Counted from the first letter of the stretch, positions 52,365 through 62,233 are shown. The stretch: DNA of 64,000 nucleotides from Chryseobacterium sp. Leaf405 (GCF_001425355.1 NZ_LMQN01000012.1:68589-132588); one strand, 5' to 3'. Program-made: numbers and translations. Notes: generated by a model not told the origin, from the sequence alone.

Positions 52365-53387
52365 TTATTTTAAACTTTTTTTCGGATTCCAGTTATCTTT
52401 TCCTTTAAGAATGTTATTTGTTGAGTATTTTTTTCTTTCTTCTTTGGCTAATTGATGTGACCATGAAACTCTTTTTGTTGCATTTGCCCCAACCCCTTGC
52501 GAATTAAATTCTCCGTAAAAAGTTGTCTTTTCTGCATCAGGCTTGCTCCAGTTGTGCCATCCTTCAGGTTTTATGGTTGAGTTCATTTCGCAATCGATGT
52601 AAACTGTCTTTGCAAATGGTCTCCACGGTCTTCCTAAATAAACTGAGTTTTCTTTGGCATTTCCGATAATTTTTGAATTGATGAAAACAAATCCGAATTC
52701 ATTTTCTTGTGGAGTGGAAGCGGCTGTCACATAGTTTGCCGTTTCTTTAGAATAAATAGTACAGTTTTCAAAAACGGCTGTTCCGGCTCCGAAAATGTAA
52801 TCGGTTGTACCTTCGATATAGCAGTTTTTAAAATAATTTCTTGAAGGTTTTGTTTTATCAGGTGAATCCTGAACACCTTTTAAATAAAGAGTATCCTGAT
52901 TTCCTAAGAATCTGCAGTTTTCGAAAGCAATTCTGTCACCAGAAGTCAAAACGGCAACCGCTTGTCCGACTCTGCCTGAACTGTTGTCAAATGAAATATT
53001 TTTAGCTGTAAAGTCATTTGAATAAATAAAAATCGTAGAGGAATTTGTTGTTCCTATATCTTTTCCTTCCGAATTCTTTTTTGAAGCGAAATCATCATAG
53101 GTAATGATGGTGTTTTCAGGATTTTCTCCTTCTAATAAAATCGCTCCTTTGGTTTCCGGAATGATAATTTTCTCTTTGTAAATTCCGGATTTAATTAAAA
53201 TTTTCGTTCTTGTAGATGAACTGTTTTCAACGGCATCGATAGCTTGTTGTACTGTAGTAAAGTTGCCTTTTCCGTCTTTCGAAACCACGATTATTTTATC
53301 ATTAGTTTTGAAAGAAAGAAGACTGATTAATATGATCGATAATACTGAAAAAACTTTAAAATTTTTAAGAAAAGTGGAAGCTTTCAT
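52365..53387 (-). CDS. Pectin methylesterase, CE8 (copy 2)
   Basis: A 340-aa protein with a long hydrophobic N-terminal segment (VFSVLSIILISLLSF) serving as signal peptide. CE8 motifs: GKGNFTTVQQAIDAV, GQAVAVLTSGDRIAFEN, FLGNQDTLYLKG, YIEGTTDYIFGAGTAVFENC and YLGRPWRPFAKTVYIDCEMN. It resembles copy 1 over its full length but carries an insertion after QDTLYLKG (VQDSPDKTKPSRN). It follows susD after an 85-bp spacer with a strong hairpin. Confidence 0.94.
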   Translation of the reverse strand: MKASTFLKNFKVFSVLSIILISLLSFKTNDKIIVVSKDGKGNFTTVQQAIDAVENSSSTRTKILIKSGIYKEKIIIPETKGAILLEGENPENTIITYDDFASKKNSEGKDIGTTNSSTIFIYSNDFTAKNISFDNSSGRVGQAVAVLTSGDRIAFENCRFLGNQDTLYLKGVQDSPDKTKPSRNYFKNCYIEGTTDYIFGAGTAVFENCTIYSKETANYVTAASTPQENEFGFVFINSKIIGNAKENSVYLGRPWRPFAKTVYIDCEMNSTIKPEGWHNWSKPDAEKTTFYGEFNSQGVGANATKRVSWSHQLAKEERKKYSTNNILKGKDNWNPKKSLK

Positions 53388-53404
53388 TGAAAGATTTTTT
53401 AGTT

Positions 53405-53447
53405 AAAATACAGACTTATCCTTTTAAAAAGGAAAAGCCTGTATTTT
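53405..53447 (-). promoter_or_regulatory. Strong intra-operon hairpin after susD
   Basis: AAAATACAG (53405-53413) pairs with CTGTATTTT (53439-53447), with inner CTT/AAG and CCTTTT/AAAAGG pairing. There is no long T-run after it on the minus strand. It could stabilise the susCD mRNA or act as a partial terminator. Confidence 0.55.
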
Positions 53448-53472
53448 CTTAAATATGAATGTGAAATTTTAT

Positions 53473-55296
53473 CTAATAACCGTAATCCTGTGTAAGATTA
53501 TAGTTAGAATTAACAACGTCTAATGCTAATGGAAGCAATTCTTTTCTGTTAGGCTGGAAATAATATGCATAACTCTTAACCGGATCACCACTGATGTACG
53601 GCTGAGTCATTGCTAATCTCCAGTTTACTTTCGTATATCCTGAAGGTGTTGCCACACTTTGGTTTGGGCTATAGAAAATATCTGCCTTCGCAACCCCTGT
53701 AGTTGTATAAAAATCGATATCTGAAACGTTTTGCTGAGCCGTTTTTGTTGGAGTATAAGCTACTTTTTTATAGAAAATATATTCCGGAACATTGGCGTAA
53801 GCTCCTGTACCGTTCATGAACTGGGTAAGCTTAGCTTTTGTTTCGTTAATTTTAGTTTCCAATAAATTCCAACGGATAAGATCGTACTTTCTAAGTCCTT
53901 CTCCACCGAATTCCAATTGTCTTTCTTTAACAATATAATTGAAGAATCCTGTTTTATCTGTAGGAATAGTTCCCACTTGACCTAAATTACCTGCATATGC
54001 TCTTTCTCTTACTGATGTAACAGCGTTTATTGCTAAAGTTGAAGGTCCGTCATTTAATTCATTGTCTGCTTCAGCAAACATCAATAGAACATCAGAGTAT
54101 CTTAACAATGGCCAGTCGATTCCAAGGTTCTGAGAAGTTCCTGTAATAGTTGTCCAAGATTTTCTGAATTTACCATCGTTCCAGTTGATGGATGTTTGAA
54201 GTTCTTCCTGTTTTGAAGTGTTAACTCGGAAAATAGCAATGTTTACGTCTCTTCTTACATCATATTTTGTAAACTCATAGAAATATACAGGAATAGCATT
54301 TATTCCTCCGGAAGATTTCCAGTCTGTATCATCGTGTCTCAATCCATTATAATAACCGATTTTACTGTCTGTTCTTGAATTTCCTCCGAATGCTCCGATT
54401 GCATAGATAACTTCATTCGTTGCATCCTGAGTATTAGTATGCAATGACCTGAATAATCCTTCATAACTTGGATTCAGTTGGTGTTGTCCCGAGTTGATGA
54501 TGTCTTTACACTCATCATACGCAATCTGATAATATTTTTGAGGATTTGAGCCCTGTAGCATCTGTTGGGGAGCTCTTCTTAGTGAATAACCCGCTCTTGC
54601 CAATGCGATTCTTGCTCTTAATCCTTTAACGGCTCCTTTTGAAATTCTTTGAGCAGTAGTAGCACCTTCAGATCTCCAAGGAACAAGACTTTCCGCTTTT
54701 AATAAATCATCAAGAATTTTGTCATAGATAATATCCCTGTCTGTTTTTGGAAGATACAAATCAGTAAGATCAGAAGATGGTACATCTTGAAAAGGTACAT
54801 CTCCCCAGTTTTTGATAAGATCGTAATAAAACTGAGCTCTTAATGTTAAAGCTTCACCCAAATATCTGTTCATTAAAACCTTATCTGCTGCTGAACCAGT
54901 TTGCATAACCGGTGAAAGCGGGATATTTTTAATAATAAGGTTTGCTCTCTCGATTCCTGCATAGGTATCTAAGAAAGGTTTTATAAGTTCTGTATTTGTT
55001 GGAATAGCTCCAAAACAGCTGATTCCTCTTCTATCATTAGCATTAAAATCACCAGAAGTTCTTAAATCATCACCAGATTGAGTAAGGATAAGATTCATTC
55101 TTTGCCCATAGGTATTGTCACCCATAGTAGCGTTATAGACTCCAACTAATGCAGAGAATGTATCTGAAGCTGAGTCGAATTGTTGCTTTTCTGCAGTATT
55201 GGATAAACTTTCCACATCCAGATATTGTTCACATGAATTTAATGAAATCAATCCTGCAATGGAAAAAATTATAGCTAAAAATTTATTTTTCTTCAT
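53473..55296 (-). CDS. SusD/RagB-type outer-membrane glycan-binding lipoprotein
   Basis: A 607-aa lipoprotein: signal with lipobox LISLNSC (Cys 22), followed by SusD hallmarks: the TPR-rich first half (ERANLIIKNIPLSPVM, RYLGEALTLRAQFYYDLIKNWGDVPFQD), KGAVKGLRARIALARAGYSL, and the C-terminal LLRYSDVLLMFAEADNELN plus VKERQLEFGGEGLRKYDLIRWNLL. It caps the SusC channel and binds the pectic oligosaccharides. 14 bp downstream of susC. Confidence 0.95.
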   Translation of the reverse strand: MKKNKFLAIIFSIAGLISLNSCEQYLDVESLSNTAEKQQFDSASDTFSALVGVYNATMGDNTYGQRMNLILTQSGDDLRTSGDFNANDRRGISCFGAIPTNTELIKPFLDTYAGIERANLIIKNIPLSPVMQTGSAADKVLMNRYLGEALTLRAQFYYDLIKNWGDVPFQDVPSSDLTDLYLPKTDRDIIYDKILDDLLKAESLVPWRSEGATTAQRISKGAVKGLRARIALARAGYSLRRAPQQMLQGSNPQKYYQIAYDECKDIINSGQHQLNPSYEGLFRSLHTNTQDATNEVIYAIGAFGGNSRTDSKIGYYNGLRHDDTDWKSSGGINAIPVYFYEFTKYDVRRDVNIAIFRVNTSKQEELQTSINWNDGKFRKSWTTITGTSQNLGIDWPLLRYSDVLLMFAEADNELNDGPSTLAINAVTSVRERAYAGNLGQVGTIPTDKTGFFNYIVKERQLEFGGEGLRKYDLIRWNLLETKINETKAKLTQFMNGTGAYANVPEYIFYKKVAYTPTKTAQQNVSDIDFYTTTGVAKADIFYSPNQSVATPSGYTKVNWRLAMTQPYISGDPVKSYAYYFQPNRKELLPLALDVVNSNYNLTQDYGY

Positions 55297-55310
55297 AATA
55301 TTAGGTAGGT

Positions 55311-58300
55311 TTAAAAAGTGATGTCAACTCCTGATAAGATAAATCTGCTACGTGGGTAAGCTGCATAATCTACACCAGGTGTTAAAGGGTTTCTTCTTGT
55401 ATTAGCTTCCGGATCATATCCAGAGTATCCTGTGATTGTAAATACATTGTTCATGGTAAAGTACAATCTGAAATTGGAAAGACCTAACTGTTTAGTAAAC
55501 TCTTTACCAAGTGAATATCCTAAAGTTACGTTGTTTAATCTTAAGAAAGAGCCATCTTCAATAGCGTAAGAATGTAAGAAGTATGCACCTGCGGGAGGAG
55601 TCCAGCCTGTCGTATTGGCATTTAATGCTGCCAATGCAGTTGGATCATTTACTTTTACCCCTGCATCATCAAACCATCTCCATCTGTCAGCTACTTCAGC
55701 CAACATATTATTGTCTCTGTATTGATATTGTGTGGTATACTCAAGTTTATTGGCATTATAAACTTTACTTCCAACTGAAAAGTTAAATAGTAAGCTCATA
55801 TCCCAGTTCTTATAGCGGAACGTTTGGTTAAATCCACCATAGAATTTTGGTTGAGCGCTTCCTAAATCTGTCATATCTTTGTTGTCGATAATGCCGTCAC
55901 CATTTAGGTCTGCAAGCTTAAGATCTCCCGGTTGAATTGCTTTTGCACCGTTTGCGGCAGCAGAGGCGTTTGGAACGCCAGCTTTCAATGTATACACCTG
56001 CGTTGTAGAATTGTAATCAAAATCACTGATTTCATATCTTCCTGCTGTTACATATCCATAATAAGTACCTACGGGCTTATCAACCTGTACTAAGAAATCA
56101 TTCAAACTATTTTGCCATCCTGAAGGGTAAGTATATGAAAAAGCGCTTGGAGACGCATTATTTCCTAAGCTTTTAATAGTATTTTTATTAGCTGAGATAT
56201 TGGCATCAGCTTTCCATGTAAAATTATTTTTGTTGATAATCGTAGTTCCTATTGAGAATTCAATCCCTTTATTGGTAGTACTACCAGAGTTTTGATATTG
56301 ATACTCATATCCTCTGTCTTTAGGAATTTGTGCTAAAAGTAGCAAGTCTTTTGTGTCGGTCTGGTATACATCTAAACTACCATATACTTTTCCTTTAAAT
56401 AAACCAAAATCTAAACCGATATTCTTAGAAGTAGCCGTTTCCCATTTTACATTTTTATTTGCAAGGATATTTCCCGTAGTAGCACCAGGTGTTACGTTGG
56501 TACCGAATGCATATCCATAGTCCGATGATGTTGTAAAGAAGGTATCATATAAGAAAGCTCCGATTCTGTTGTTTCCGGAAAGACCATATCCTAAACGTAA
56601 TTTCAAATCACTAATGGTTTTGCTGTCTTTTAAGAAATTTTCTTCAGCAATTTTCCATGCAAAAGATCCCGATGGGAAATATCCCCATCTGTTGCCAGGT
56701 CCAAAAACACTGGAACCATCGGCTCTTATAGATGCAGTGAAAATATACTTGTTGTTATAAATATAGTTGGCTCTACCAAAGAAAGATGCCAATCGATCTG
56801 GATTTCTTCCTGATCTTGGTGCATCCTGTACCAATCCTGCAGGGGGAGAAGCTGATTGAATGTTAGCAAATGCCTCTTCAGCACCAATAGATTTTGGGAA
56901 CCATTTGATAGTCATTGCTAATGTTTCACCATCTGTCTTCACCATCTCTTGGCCTGCCAACAAATCTAATTTATGGTTTCCAAATGTTTTTTTGAAGTTT
57001 AATGTATTGGTATTGGTAATTCTTCTTGTTTGTGATTTACTTAGAAATACTACAGGCTGATCGTTATTTTGTCTTGCTACACTAGTGATTGTACCTGAAA
57101 ACTGATTGATAAATTCATCTCTCTGTACATACCCGATCACACTTCTGAACGTAAAGTCTTTATTGATTCTATATTCCAACGTTCCATTAAGCATTAAATC
57201 ATTCCTGCCATTTTCTTTAATTTCATTATTAGCTAAAAGAACAGGATTTACAAGGTTGGTTTCATTGGCAAATAAAGGATCGAAATCGTCTACATTTACA
57301 GTAGATCCTCCTTCGAATGGCTGATATCTTACAGCATTTCTTAATCTGTTTGTACCCTGAGATCCTGTAGAAGATGTTCCTGCTCCGTATATTGTTTGTC
57401 TGCTGTATCTGGCATTCAAAGTCATGCTTACTTTCTTAGAAAGATCGTAATCATATTTGAAATTAGCCATGTTTCTTTTGAAACCGGAACCAATCATAAT
57501 ACCATCTTCTTTTACATTGTTTAATGATAATGAGAAAGATGAGTTTTCAGAACCACCTGTAACGGAAAGATTGTGAGTAAAGTTGAAAGCTTCTCTTCCG
57601 AAAACTTCATCCTGCCAGTCTCTTTTCTTTACAGTTTTGTATTTTTCAAGGTCGGCATAGGTTCCGTATCTGTTTTTAAAAGTTTCGATATCAGTAAGAA
57701 CACCTCCTTTGTTGTATAACTCATACTGATAAAGAACGTATTGATACGGATCTAATACATCAATCGTATTCTGAATTTTTCTTACTCCTAAGAATCCATT
57801 ATAATTAATCGTTGTTTTAGCTCTTTTACGACCTCCTTTTGTTGTAATTAAAACAACTCCGTTAGCCCCTCTTGCTCCATAAATGTTAGTAGAAGAAGCA
57901 TCTTTCAAAACCTCTATAGATTCAATCTCTTTTGGTGATAAGATAGATAGTGCATTATCCATCTGAACTCCATCTACGATGTAAAGTGGGGCATTGCTCC
58001 CTGTAATAGAAGTTCCGCCTCTGATGACGATATCTACATCAGCACCGGGAGAACCTTCACTTAATGACACCTGTACGCCGGCCATTCTTCCCTGAATAGC
58101 TTCCGCGGCGTTTGTGGATGGCATATCTTTGATTGCTTCTGCTTTCACAGAAGAAACGGCATTGGTAACATCTTTTTTAGATACCTTGGTATAGCCTACC
58201 AAAACCACTTCGTCAATCTGGGTTTCTTTTTCTTTTTTTGTTCCTTTTTCTTGAGCCATTGCAAGGACAGGAAGTAGAAAAACAGTTAGATATAACCACT

Positions 58301-58325
58301 TTATTGAGTGTACTTTTTTATCCAT
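55311..58325 (-). CDS. SusC/RagA-type TonB-dependent oligosaccharide transporter
   Basis: A 1004-aa outer-membrane receptor. Signal peptide about 1-24 (ending LAMAQ), then a TonB-box-like QIDEVVLVGYTKVSKKD. The plug (about 35-155) includes AAEAIQGRMAGVQV, VDIVIRGGTSITGSNAPLYIVDGV and ASSTNIYGARGANGVVLITTKGG, all SusC-type; a 22-strand barrel follows, ending FILSGVDITF. The usual N-terminal carboxypeptidase-regulatory-like domain of SusC proteins is absent. It is the first gene of the minus-strand operon. Confidence 0.95.
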   Translation of the reverse strand: MDKKVHSIKWLYLTVFLLPVLAMAQEKGTKKEKETQIDEVVLVGYTKVSKKDVTNAVSSVKAEAIKDMPSTNAAEAIQGRMAGVQVSLSEGSPGADVDIVIRGGTSITGSNAPLYIVDGVQMDNALSILSPKEIESIEVLKDASSTNIYGARGANGVVLITTKGGRKRAKTTINYNGFLGVRKIQNTIDVLDPYQYVLYQYELYNKGGVLTDIETFKNRYGTYADLEKYKTVKKRDWQDEVFGREAFNFTHNLSVTGGSENSSFSLSLNNVKEDGIMIGSGFKRNMANFKYDYDLSKKVSMTLNARYSRQTIYGAGTSSTGSQGTNRLRNAVRYQPFEGGSTVNVDDFDPLFANETNLVNPVLLANNEIKENGRNDLMLNGTLEYRINKDFTFRSVIGYVQRDEFINQFSGTITSVARQNNDQPVVFLSKSQTRRITNTNTLNFKKTFGNHKLDLLAGQEMVKTDGETLAMTIKWFPKSIGAEEAFANIQSASPPAGLVQDAPRSGRNPDRLASFFGRANYIYNNKYIFTASIRADGSSVFGPGNRWGYFPSGSFAWKIAEENFLKDSKTISDLKLRLGYGLSGNNRIGAFLYDTFFTTSSDYGYAFGTNVTPGATTGNILANKNVKWETATSKNIGLDFGLFKGKVYGSLDVYQTDTKDLLLLAQIPKDRGYEYQYQNSGSTTNKGIEFSIGTTIINKNNFTWKADANISANKNTIKSLGNNASPSAFSYTYPSGWQNSLNDFLVQVDKPVGTYYGYVTAGRYEISDFDYNSTTQVYTLKAGVPNASAAANGAKAIQPGDLKLADLNGDGIIDNKDMTDLGSAQPKFYGGFNQTFRYKNWDMSLLFNFSVGSKVYNANKLEYTTQYQYRDNNMLAEVADRWRWFDDAGVKVNDPTALAALNANTTGWTPPAGAYFLHSYAIEDGSFLRLNNVTLGYSLGKEFTKQLGLSNFRLYFTMNNVFTITGYSGYDPEANTRRNPLTPGVDYAAYPRSRFILSGVDITF

Positions 58326-58430
58326 TTTGTATCCTTATAGTTTTAATTTTGGTTGAAGTCTTTTTTCAATCTTTTTTTGGTGGATAAGTATTCTATTAAT
58401 TTTGTTAGTGGTAAATATTTTTAAAATTTC

Positions 58431-58460
58431 ACGCAATTAGAAGTGCAATCGATTGCGTAA
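58431..58460. promoter_or_regulatory. LacI-family-like operator on the susC side
   Basis: The 12-bp palindrome GCAATCGATTGC (58445-58456) has the central CG typical of LacI-family sites. An outer pair ACGCAAT (58431-58437) and ATTGCGT (58452-58458) forms a second nested inverted repeat. It lies about 120 bp upstream of the susC start. Confidence 0.6.
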
Positions 58461-59127
58461 TTTTTTTTGATAAAATATCTTGGCTCCTAAACTAATATTA
58501 TTTTTTAATACGCAAAGAAAAAAATGTTATTTTTTTATTAATTTGATTGTTTAAAACTGTGTTTTTGATATAACATACGTTAGTTAGTTTTATTTAGTTT
58601 TTTGACAATCAGTATTTTATATAATGTTGAGTTATTTAATTATAATGTTAATAAGTTTTTAATTTTCAAGCTGTTTGAACAATTAAAACTTAAAATTTCC
58701 TTAAAAATATTAGTTCTTTTTCGTAAAAAAAATCCCCAAAATAATGGTCTAGAATAAAATTTTAATTACTTTCCTGATTTTTATCATCTTTTTGAAAAGT
58801 ATTTTCAATCAATTTTTTTGATTAATAACAAATAATCTTATTATATATAGTATATAGAAAGATTTTAAGATATTGGTAGAAGATTGATAGTAGAGTTTTG
58901 TGAGTATTATTTGGCACGATTTTATATCTTATTATGAGTTAAGTATTAATTTTGGTTAATTTGTTATCATAATATTTTCTTAATTTTTTTTCTTTTTTTG
59001 CCTGAATTTATTTTTATTTTATTGTTTATCAGTGTTTTGAAAATTTAAATTAATTTTTTGTTAACTAATTGAAGAATAATTATATATTTATCGCACAAGT
59101 ATTCTATCATTTTTTAGTGTAATTTTA

Positions 59128-59145
59128 TGCAATCGATTACGCAAT
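59128..59145. promoter_or_regulatory. LacI-family-like operator on the kduI side
   Basis: TGCAATCGATTACGCAA shares TGCAATCGATT and the following CG-containing half with the susC-side site. It ends about 45 bp before the kduI ATG, a usual repressor position. Shared core in both ends of the divergent region suggests one regulator. Confidence 0.6.
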
Positions 59146-59190
59146 GTTTAACAGGTTTTGATAAAACCGCAAAGAAAAAGTAAAAGAAGT

Positions 59191-60027
59191 ATGTCACAAT
59201 CAGAATTTCGTTACGCCCATCATCCTGAAGATGTAAAAAAATATACAACTGAAGACCTGAGAAGGGAGTTTCTAATAAATGATTTATTCAATGAAGATAA
59301 GATAAAATTAGTCTATTCTATGTACGACAGGCTTATTGTAGGAGGTATTATGCCTTCAGCACAAGCTTTAAAACTTGAACCTACAGACGATTTGAAAGCC
59401 GAACATTTTCTTGACAGAAGAGAATTGGGAATTATCAACGTCGGTGGTGCAGGAAAAGTAACGGTAGATGGCGAAGTGTATGAACTTGGAAACAAGGAAG
59501 CATTATACATCGGTAAAGGTGCTAAAGATGTAATTTTTGAAAAATCGGGTGATGAACAACCTTATTTTTACATCAACTCAGCTCCGGCGCATCACACGTA
59601 TCCGAATAAGAAGATCACGAAAAAAGAAGCCGAAATTGTAGAATTAGGTGAAGAGAAATATGCCAACAAGCGTACGATCAACAAACTGATTGTTAATTCT
59701 GTGTTGGAAACTTGTCAACTTCAAATGGGTATGACAGAGCTTCAACCGGGAAGTGTTTGGAATACAATGCCAGCACATACTCACACAAGAAGAATGGAAG
59801 CTTATTTCTATTTCGATTTGGAAGAAGGGCAGACGGTAAGTCACTTCATGGGACAAACTCACGAAACGCGTCATATCTTTATGACCAACAGACAGGCTGT
59901 TTTATCTCCGGAATGGTCTATTCACTCAGGGGTTGGAACTTCTAATTATACTTTTATCTGGGGTATGGCCGGTGAAAACATGGATTACGGCGATATGGAC
60001 GGTATCAAAACTAACGAACTAAAGTAA
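59191..60027 (+). CDS. kduI: 5-dehydro-4-deoxy-D-glucuronate isomerase
   Basis: Start at ATG 59191 gives exactly 278 aa, the length of E. coli KduI; a TTG start 33 bp upstream is less likely. The zinc ligands fall at the same numbers as in E. coli: H196, H198 and E203 in MPAHTHTRRMEAYF, and H245 in WSIHSGVG. It isomerises 4-deoxy-5-hexosulose uronate (from pectin lyase products) to 2,5-diketo-3-deoxygluconate. First gene of the plus-strand catabolic operon, 8 bp from kduD, with an operator-like site just upstream. Confidence 0.97.
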   Translation: MSQSEFRYAHHPEDVKKYTTEDLRREFLINDLFNEDKIKLVYSMYDRLIVGGIMPSAQALKLEPTDDLKAEHFLDRRELGIINVGGAGKVTVDGEVYELGNKEALYIGKGAKDVIFEKSGDEQPYFYINSAPAHHTYPNKKITKKEAEIVELGEEKYANKRTINKLIVNSVLETCQLQMGMTELQPGSVWNTMPAHTHTRRMEAYFYFDLEEGQTVSHFMGQTHETRHIFMTNRQAVLSPEWSIHSGVGTSNYTFIWGMAGENMDYGDMDGIKTNELK

Positions 60028-60035
60028 TTTTTCTA

Positions 60036-60818
60036 ATGAATTTATTTGATTTATCCGGCAAAGTAGCGGTCGTTACGGGCGGTACTCACGGATTGGGAAT
60101 GGCAATGGCTGAAGGTCTTGCCTCTGCAGGTGCTGAACTGGCAATTACAAGTACAACTCCTTCAAAATTAGAAGAAGCCTTAGAATATTATCACAGTAAA
60201 GGATATAATGCTACAGGTTACCTTTTTGATGTGACAGACGAACTGGAAGCCGCTCAGAAAGTAGCATTAATGCTTGCTACACATGGAAAAATAGACATCC
60301 TTGTCAATAATGCAGGAATCATCAAACGTGTTCCGGCTTTAGAGATGGATGTTGCAGACTTTAGAAAAGTAATCGATGTAGATCTTACCGGTCCTTTCAT
60401 CATGTCTCAGCTTGTTGGGAAGCACATGATTAAAAGAAAATCTGGTAAAATCATTAATATCTGCTCAATGATGAGTGAGCTGGGTCGTGATAATGTAGTG
60501 GCGTATGCTTCTGCAAAAGGCGGTCTTAAAATGCTTACCAAAAATCTGGCTACAGAATGGGCAAAACACAATATTCAGGTGAACGGTATCGGTCCGGGAT
60601 ATTTTGCGACTTCTCAGACAGAACCGATCAGAGTAGATGGGCATCCTTTCAACGATTTTATCATCAGCAGAACTCCGGAAGGAAGATGGGGCAATCCTGA
60701 AGATCTTGCAGGAACGGCTATTTTCTTAGCGTCAGACGCAAGCAGATTTATCAACGGACAGATTATTTACGTTGATGGAGGAATTTTGGCAACCATCGGG
60801 AAGCCTGCTAATGAATAA
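60036..60818 (+). CDS. kduD: 2-dehydro-3-deoxy-D-gluconate 5-dehydrogenase (SDR)
   Basis: A 260-aa short-chain dehydrogenase. Nucleotide motif VTGGTHGLGMAMA (about residues 13-25), NNAG in LVNNAGIIKR, and the catalytic YASAKGG with Tyr and Lys. It reduces diketo-deoxygluconate to KDG, the step after KduI. Position 8 bp after kduI and 17 bp before uxaC favours KduD over a gluconate 5-dehydrogenase, which has a similar sequence. Confidence 0.93.
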   Translation: MNLFDLSGKVAVVTGGTHGLGMAMAEGLASAGAELAITSTTPSKLEEALEYYHSKGYNATGYLFDVTDELEAAQKVALMLATHGKIDILVNNAGIIKRVPALEMDVADFRKVIDVDLTGPFIMSQLVGKHMIKRKSGKIINICSMMSELGRDNVVAYASAKGGLKMLTKNLATEWAKHNIQVNGIGPGYFATSQTEPIRVDGHPFNDFIISRTPEGRWGNPEDLAGTAIFLASDASRFINGQIIYVDGGILATIGKPANE

Positions 60819-60835
60819 CAATAGAATACACTAGA

Positions 60836-62233
60836 ATGAAACCTTTTATTACAGATAATTTTTTATTACAAAATAAATACGCTGAAGAATTATACTTCAA
60901 ATACGCAGAAAAACAACCAATTATTGATTATCATAATCATTTGATCCCTAAAGATATTGCCGAAAACACTGTTTTCGAAAATATCTCTAAGGTTTGGATT
61001 GCTGGTGATCATTACAAATGGAGAGCAATGCGTACCCTTGGAGTAAATGAAAAATTCATCACAGGTGATTCTTCAGATAAAGAAAAGTTCGAAGCTTGGG
61101 CAAAAACAGTTCCTTATACATTAAGAAATCCTTTGTATCACTGGACGCATTTAGAGTTAAAAAGATATTTCGGAATTGATGAATTGTTGAATGAAAACAA
61201 CGCTTCAGAAATTTACGACAATATCAGCGCTCAGCTTCAGACTCCTGAAAAATCGACAAGAGGTTTATTGGAGATGATGAACGTAGAATCTTTGTGTACA
61301 ACAGAAGATCCTACAGATATTCTGAATTACCATCAGGATTTGGCAAAAAGTGACTGGAAAGTAAAAGTAAGTACCGCTTTCCGTCCTGATAAAGCGATTT
61401 TAATTGAAAATCACAATTTTGCAGATTATATTGCTAAATTAGGCGAGTCAGCAGGAGTTGAGATCAATTCTTACCGGACTTTATGTGATGCTTTAATCAA
61501 GAGAATTGAATATTTCCACGAAAACGGATGCAGATTGTGCGATCACGGATTGAACAATATTTCTTTCGAGGAAGCTACAGAAGCGGAAATAAGTGCCATT
61601 TTCAATGATAAAATTTCAGGAAAAGTTATTGCTGAAAAGCAGGTTAACCAATTCAAAACTGCGATTTTATTGTTCTTAGGCGAAACGTATCATAAGTTCG
61701 GTTGGGTTCAGCAATTCCATTTAGGAGCTTTGAGAAATAACAACGAAAGAATGCACAGAATCTTAGGTCCGGATACGGGTTGGGATTCTATCGGTGACTT
61801 CGTGCAGGCTGAAACTTTGTCTAAATTATTGAACACTTTAGACGGAAAAGATAAATTAACAAAAACAATTCTTTATAACTTAAATCCTGCAGATAACGAA
61901 ATTTTCGCAACAATGATCGGGAATTTCAATGACGGAAGCATTAAAGGAAAAGTACAGTTCGGTTCGGGCTGGTGGTTTTTAGACCAGAAAGACGGAATGA
62001 TCAAGCAGATGAATGCCCTTTCAAACATGGGATTGATCAGCTGTTTCGTGGGAATGTTAACGGATTCAAGAAGTTTCTTATCTTTCCCAAGACATGAATA
62101 TTTCAGAAGAGTTCTTTGTAATCTTTTCGGTGAGGAAATGAAAAAAGGCGAATTGCCAGATGATATGGAGCTAATTGGTAAAACAATTTCGGACATTTGC
62201 TATCATAACGCTAAAAATTATTTCGATTTTTAA
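60836..62233 (+). CDS. uxaC: Glucuronate/galacturonate isomerase
   Basis: 465 aa, close to the 470 of E. coli UxaC. Amidohydrolase-like barrel with the metal-binding DYHNHLIPKDIAEN near residue 32, ESLCTTEDPTD, and the C-terminal FGSGWWFLDQKDGM and LTDSRSFLSFPRHEYFRRVLC blocks. It converts D-galacturonate to tagaturonate, opening the saturated monomer branch. The next enzymes (UxaB, UxaA) are not in the window. 17 bp after kduD. Confidence 0.96.
   Translation: MKPFITDNFLLQNKYAEELYFKYAEKQPIIDYHNHLIPKDIAENTVFENISKVWIAGDHYKWRAMRTLGVNEKFITGDSSDKEKFEAWAKTVPYTLRNPLYHWTHLELKRYFGIDELLNENNASEIYDNISAQLQTPEKSTRGLLEMMNVESLCTTEDPTDILNYHQDLAKSDWKVKVSTAFRPDKAILIENHNFADYIAKLGESAGVEINSYRTLCDALIKRIEYFHENGCRLCDHGLNNISFEEATEAEISAIFNDKISGKVIAEKQVNQFKTAILLFLGETYHKFGWVQQFHLGALRNNNERMHRILGPDTGWDSIGDFVQAETLSKLLNTLDGKDKLTKTILYNLNPADNEIFATMIGNFNDGSIKGKVQFGSGWWFLDQKDGMIKQMNALSNMGLISCFVGMLTDSRSFLSFPRHEYFRRVLCNLFGEEMKKGELPDDMELIGKTISDICYHNAKNYFDF

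Larger units (their letters stand above)
58326..59190. promoter_or_regulatory. Divergent control region between susC and kduI
   Basis: 865 bp with no plausible gene, very AT-rich with many T-tracts. It must hold the promoters for the susC operon (minus) and the kduI operon (plus). I found no exact TAnnTTTG element near either start. Two similar operator-like palindromes stand near its two ends. Confidence 0.7.

Noticed and set aside
58500..59100. Possible small genes or an origin in the AT-rich divergent region
   Set aside because: No ORF with plausible composition, no DnaA-box cluster or iteron array was seen; T-tracts and AT-richness alone fit a promoter region.
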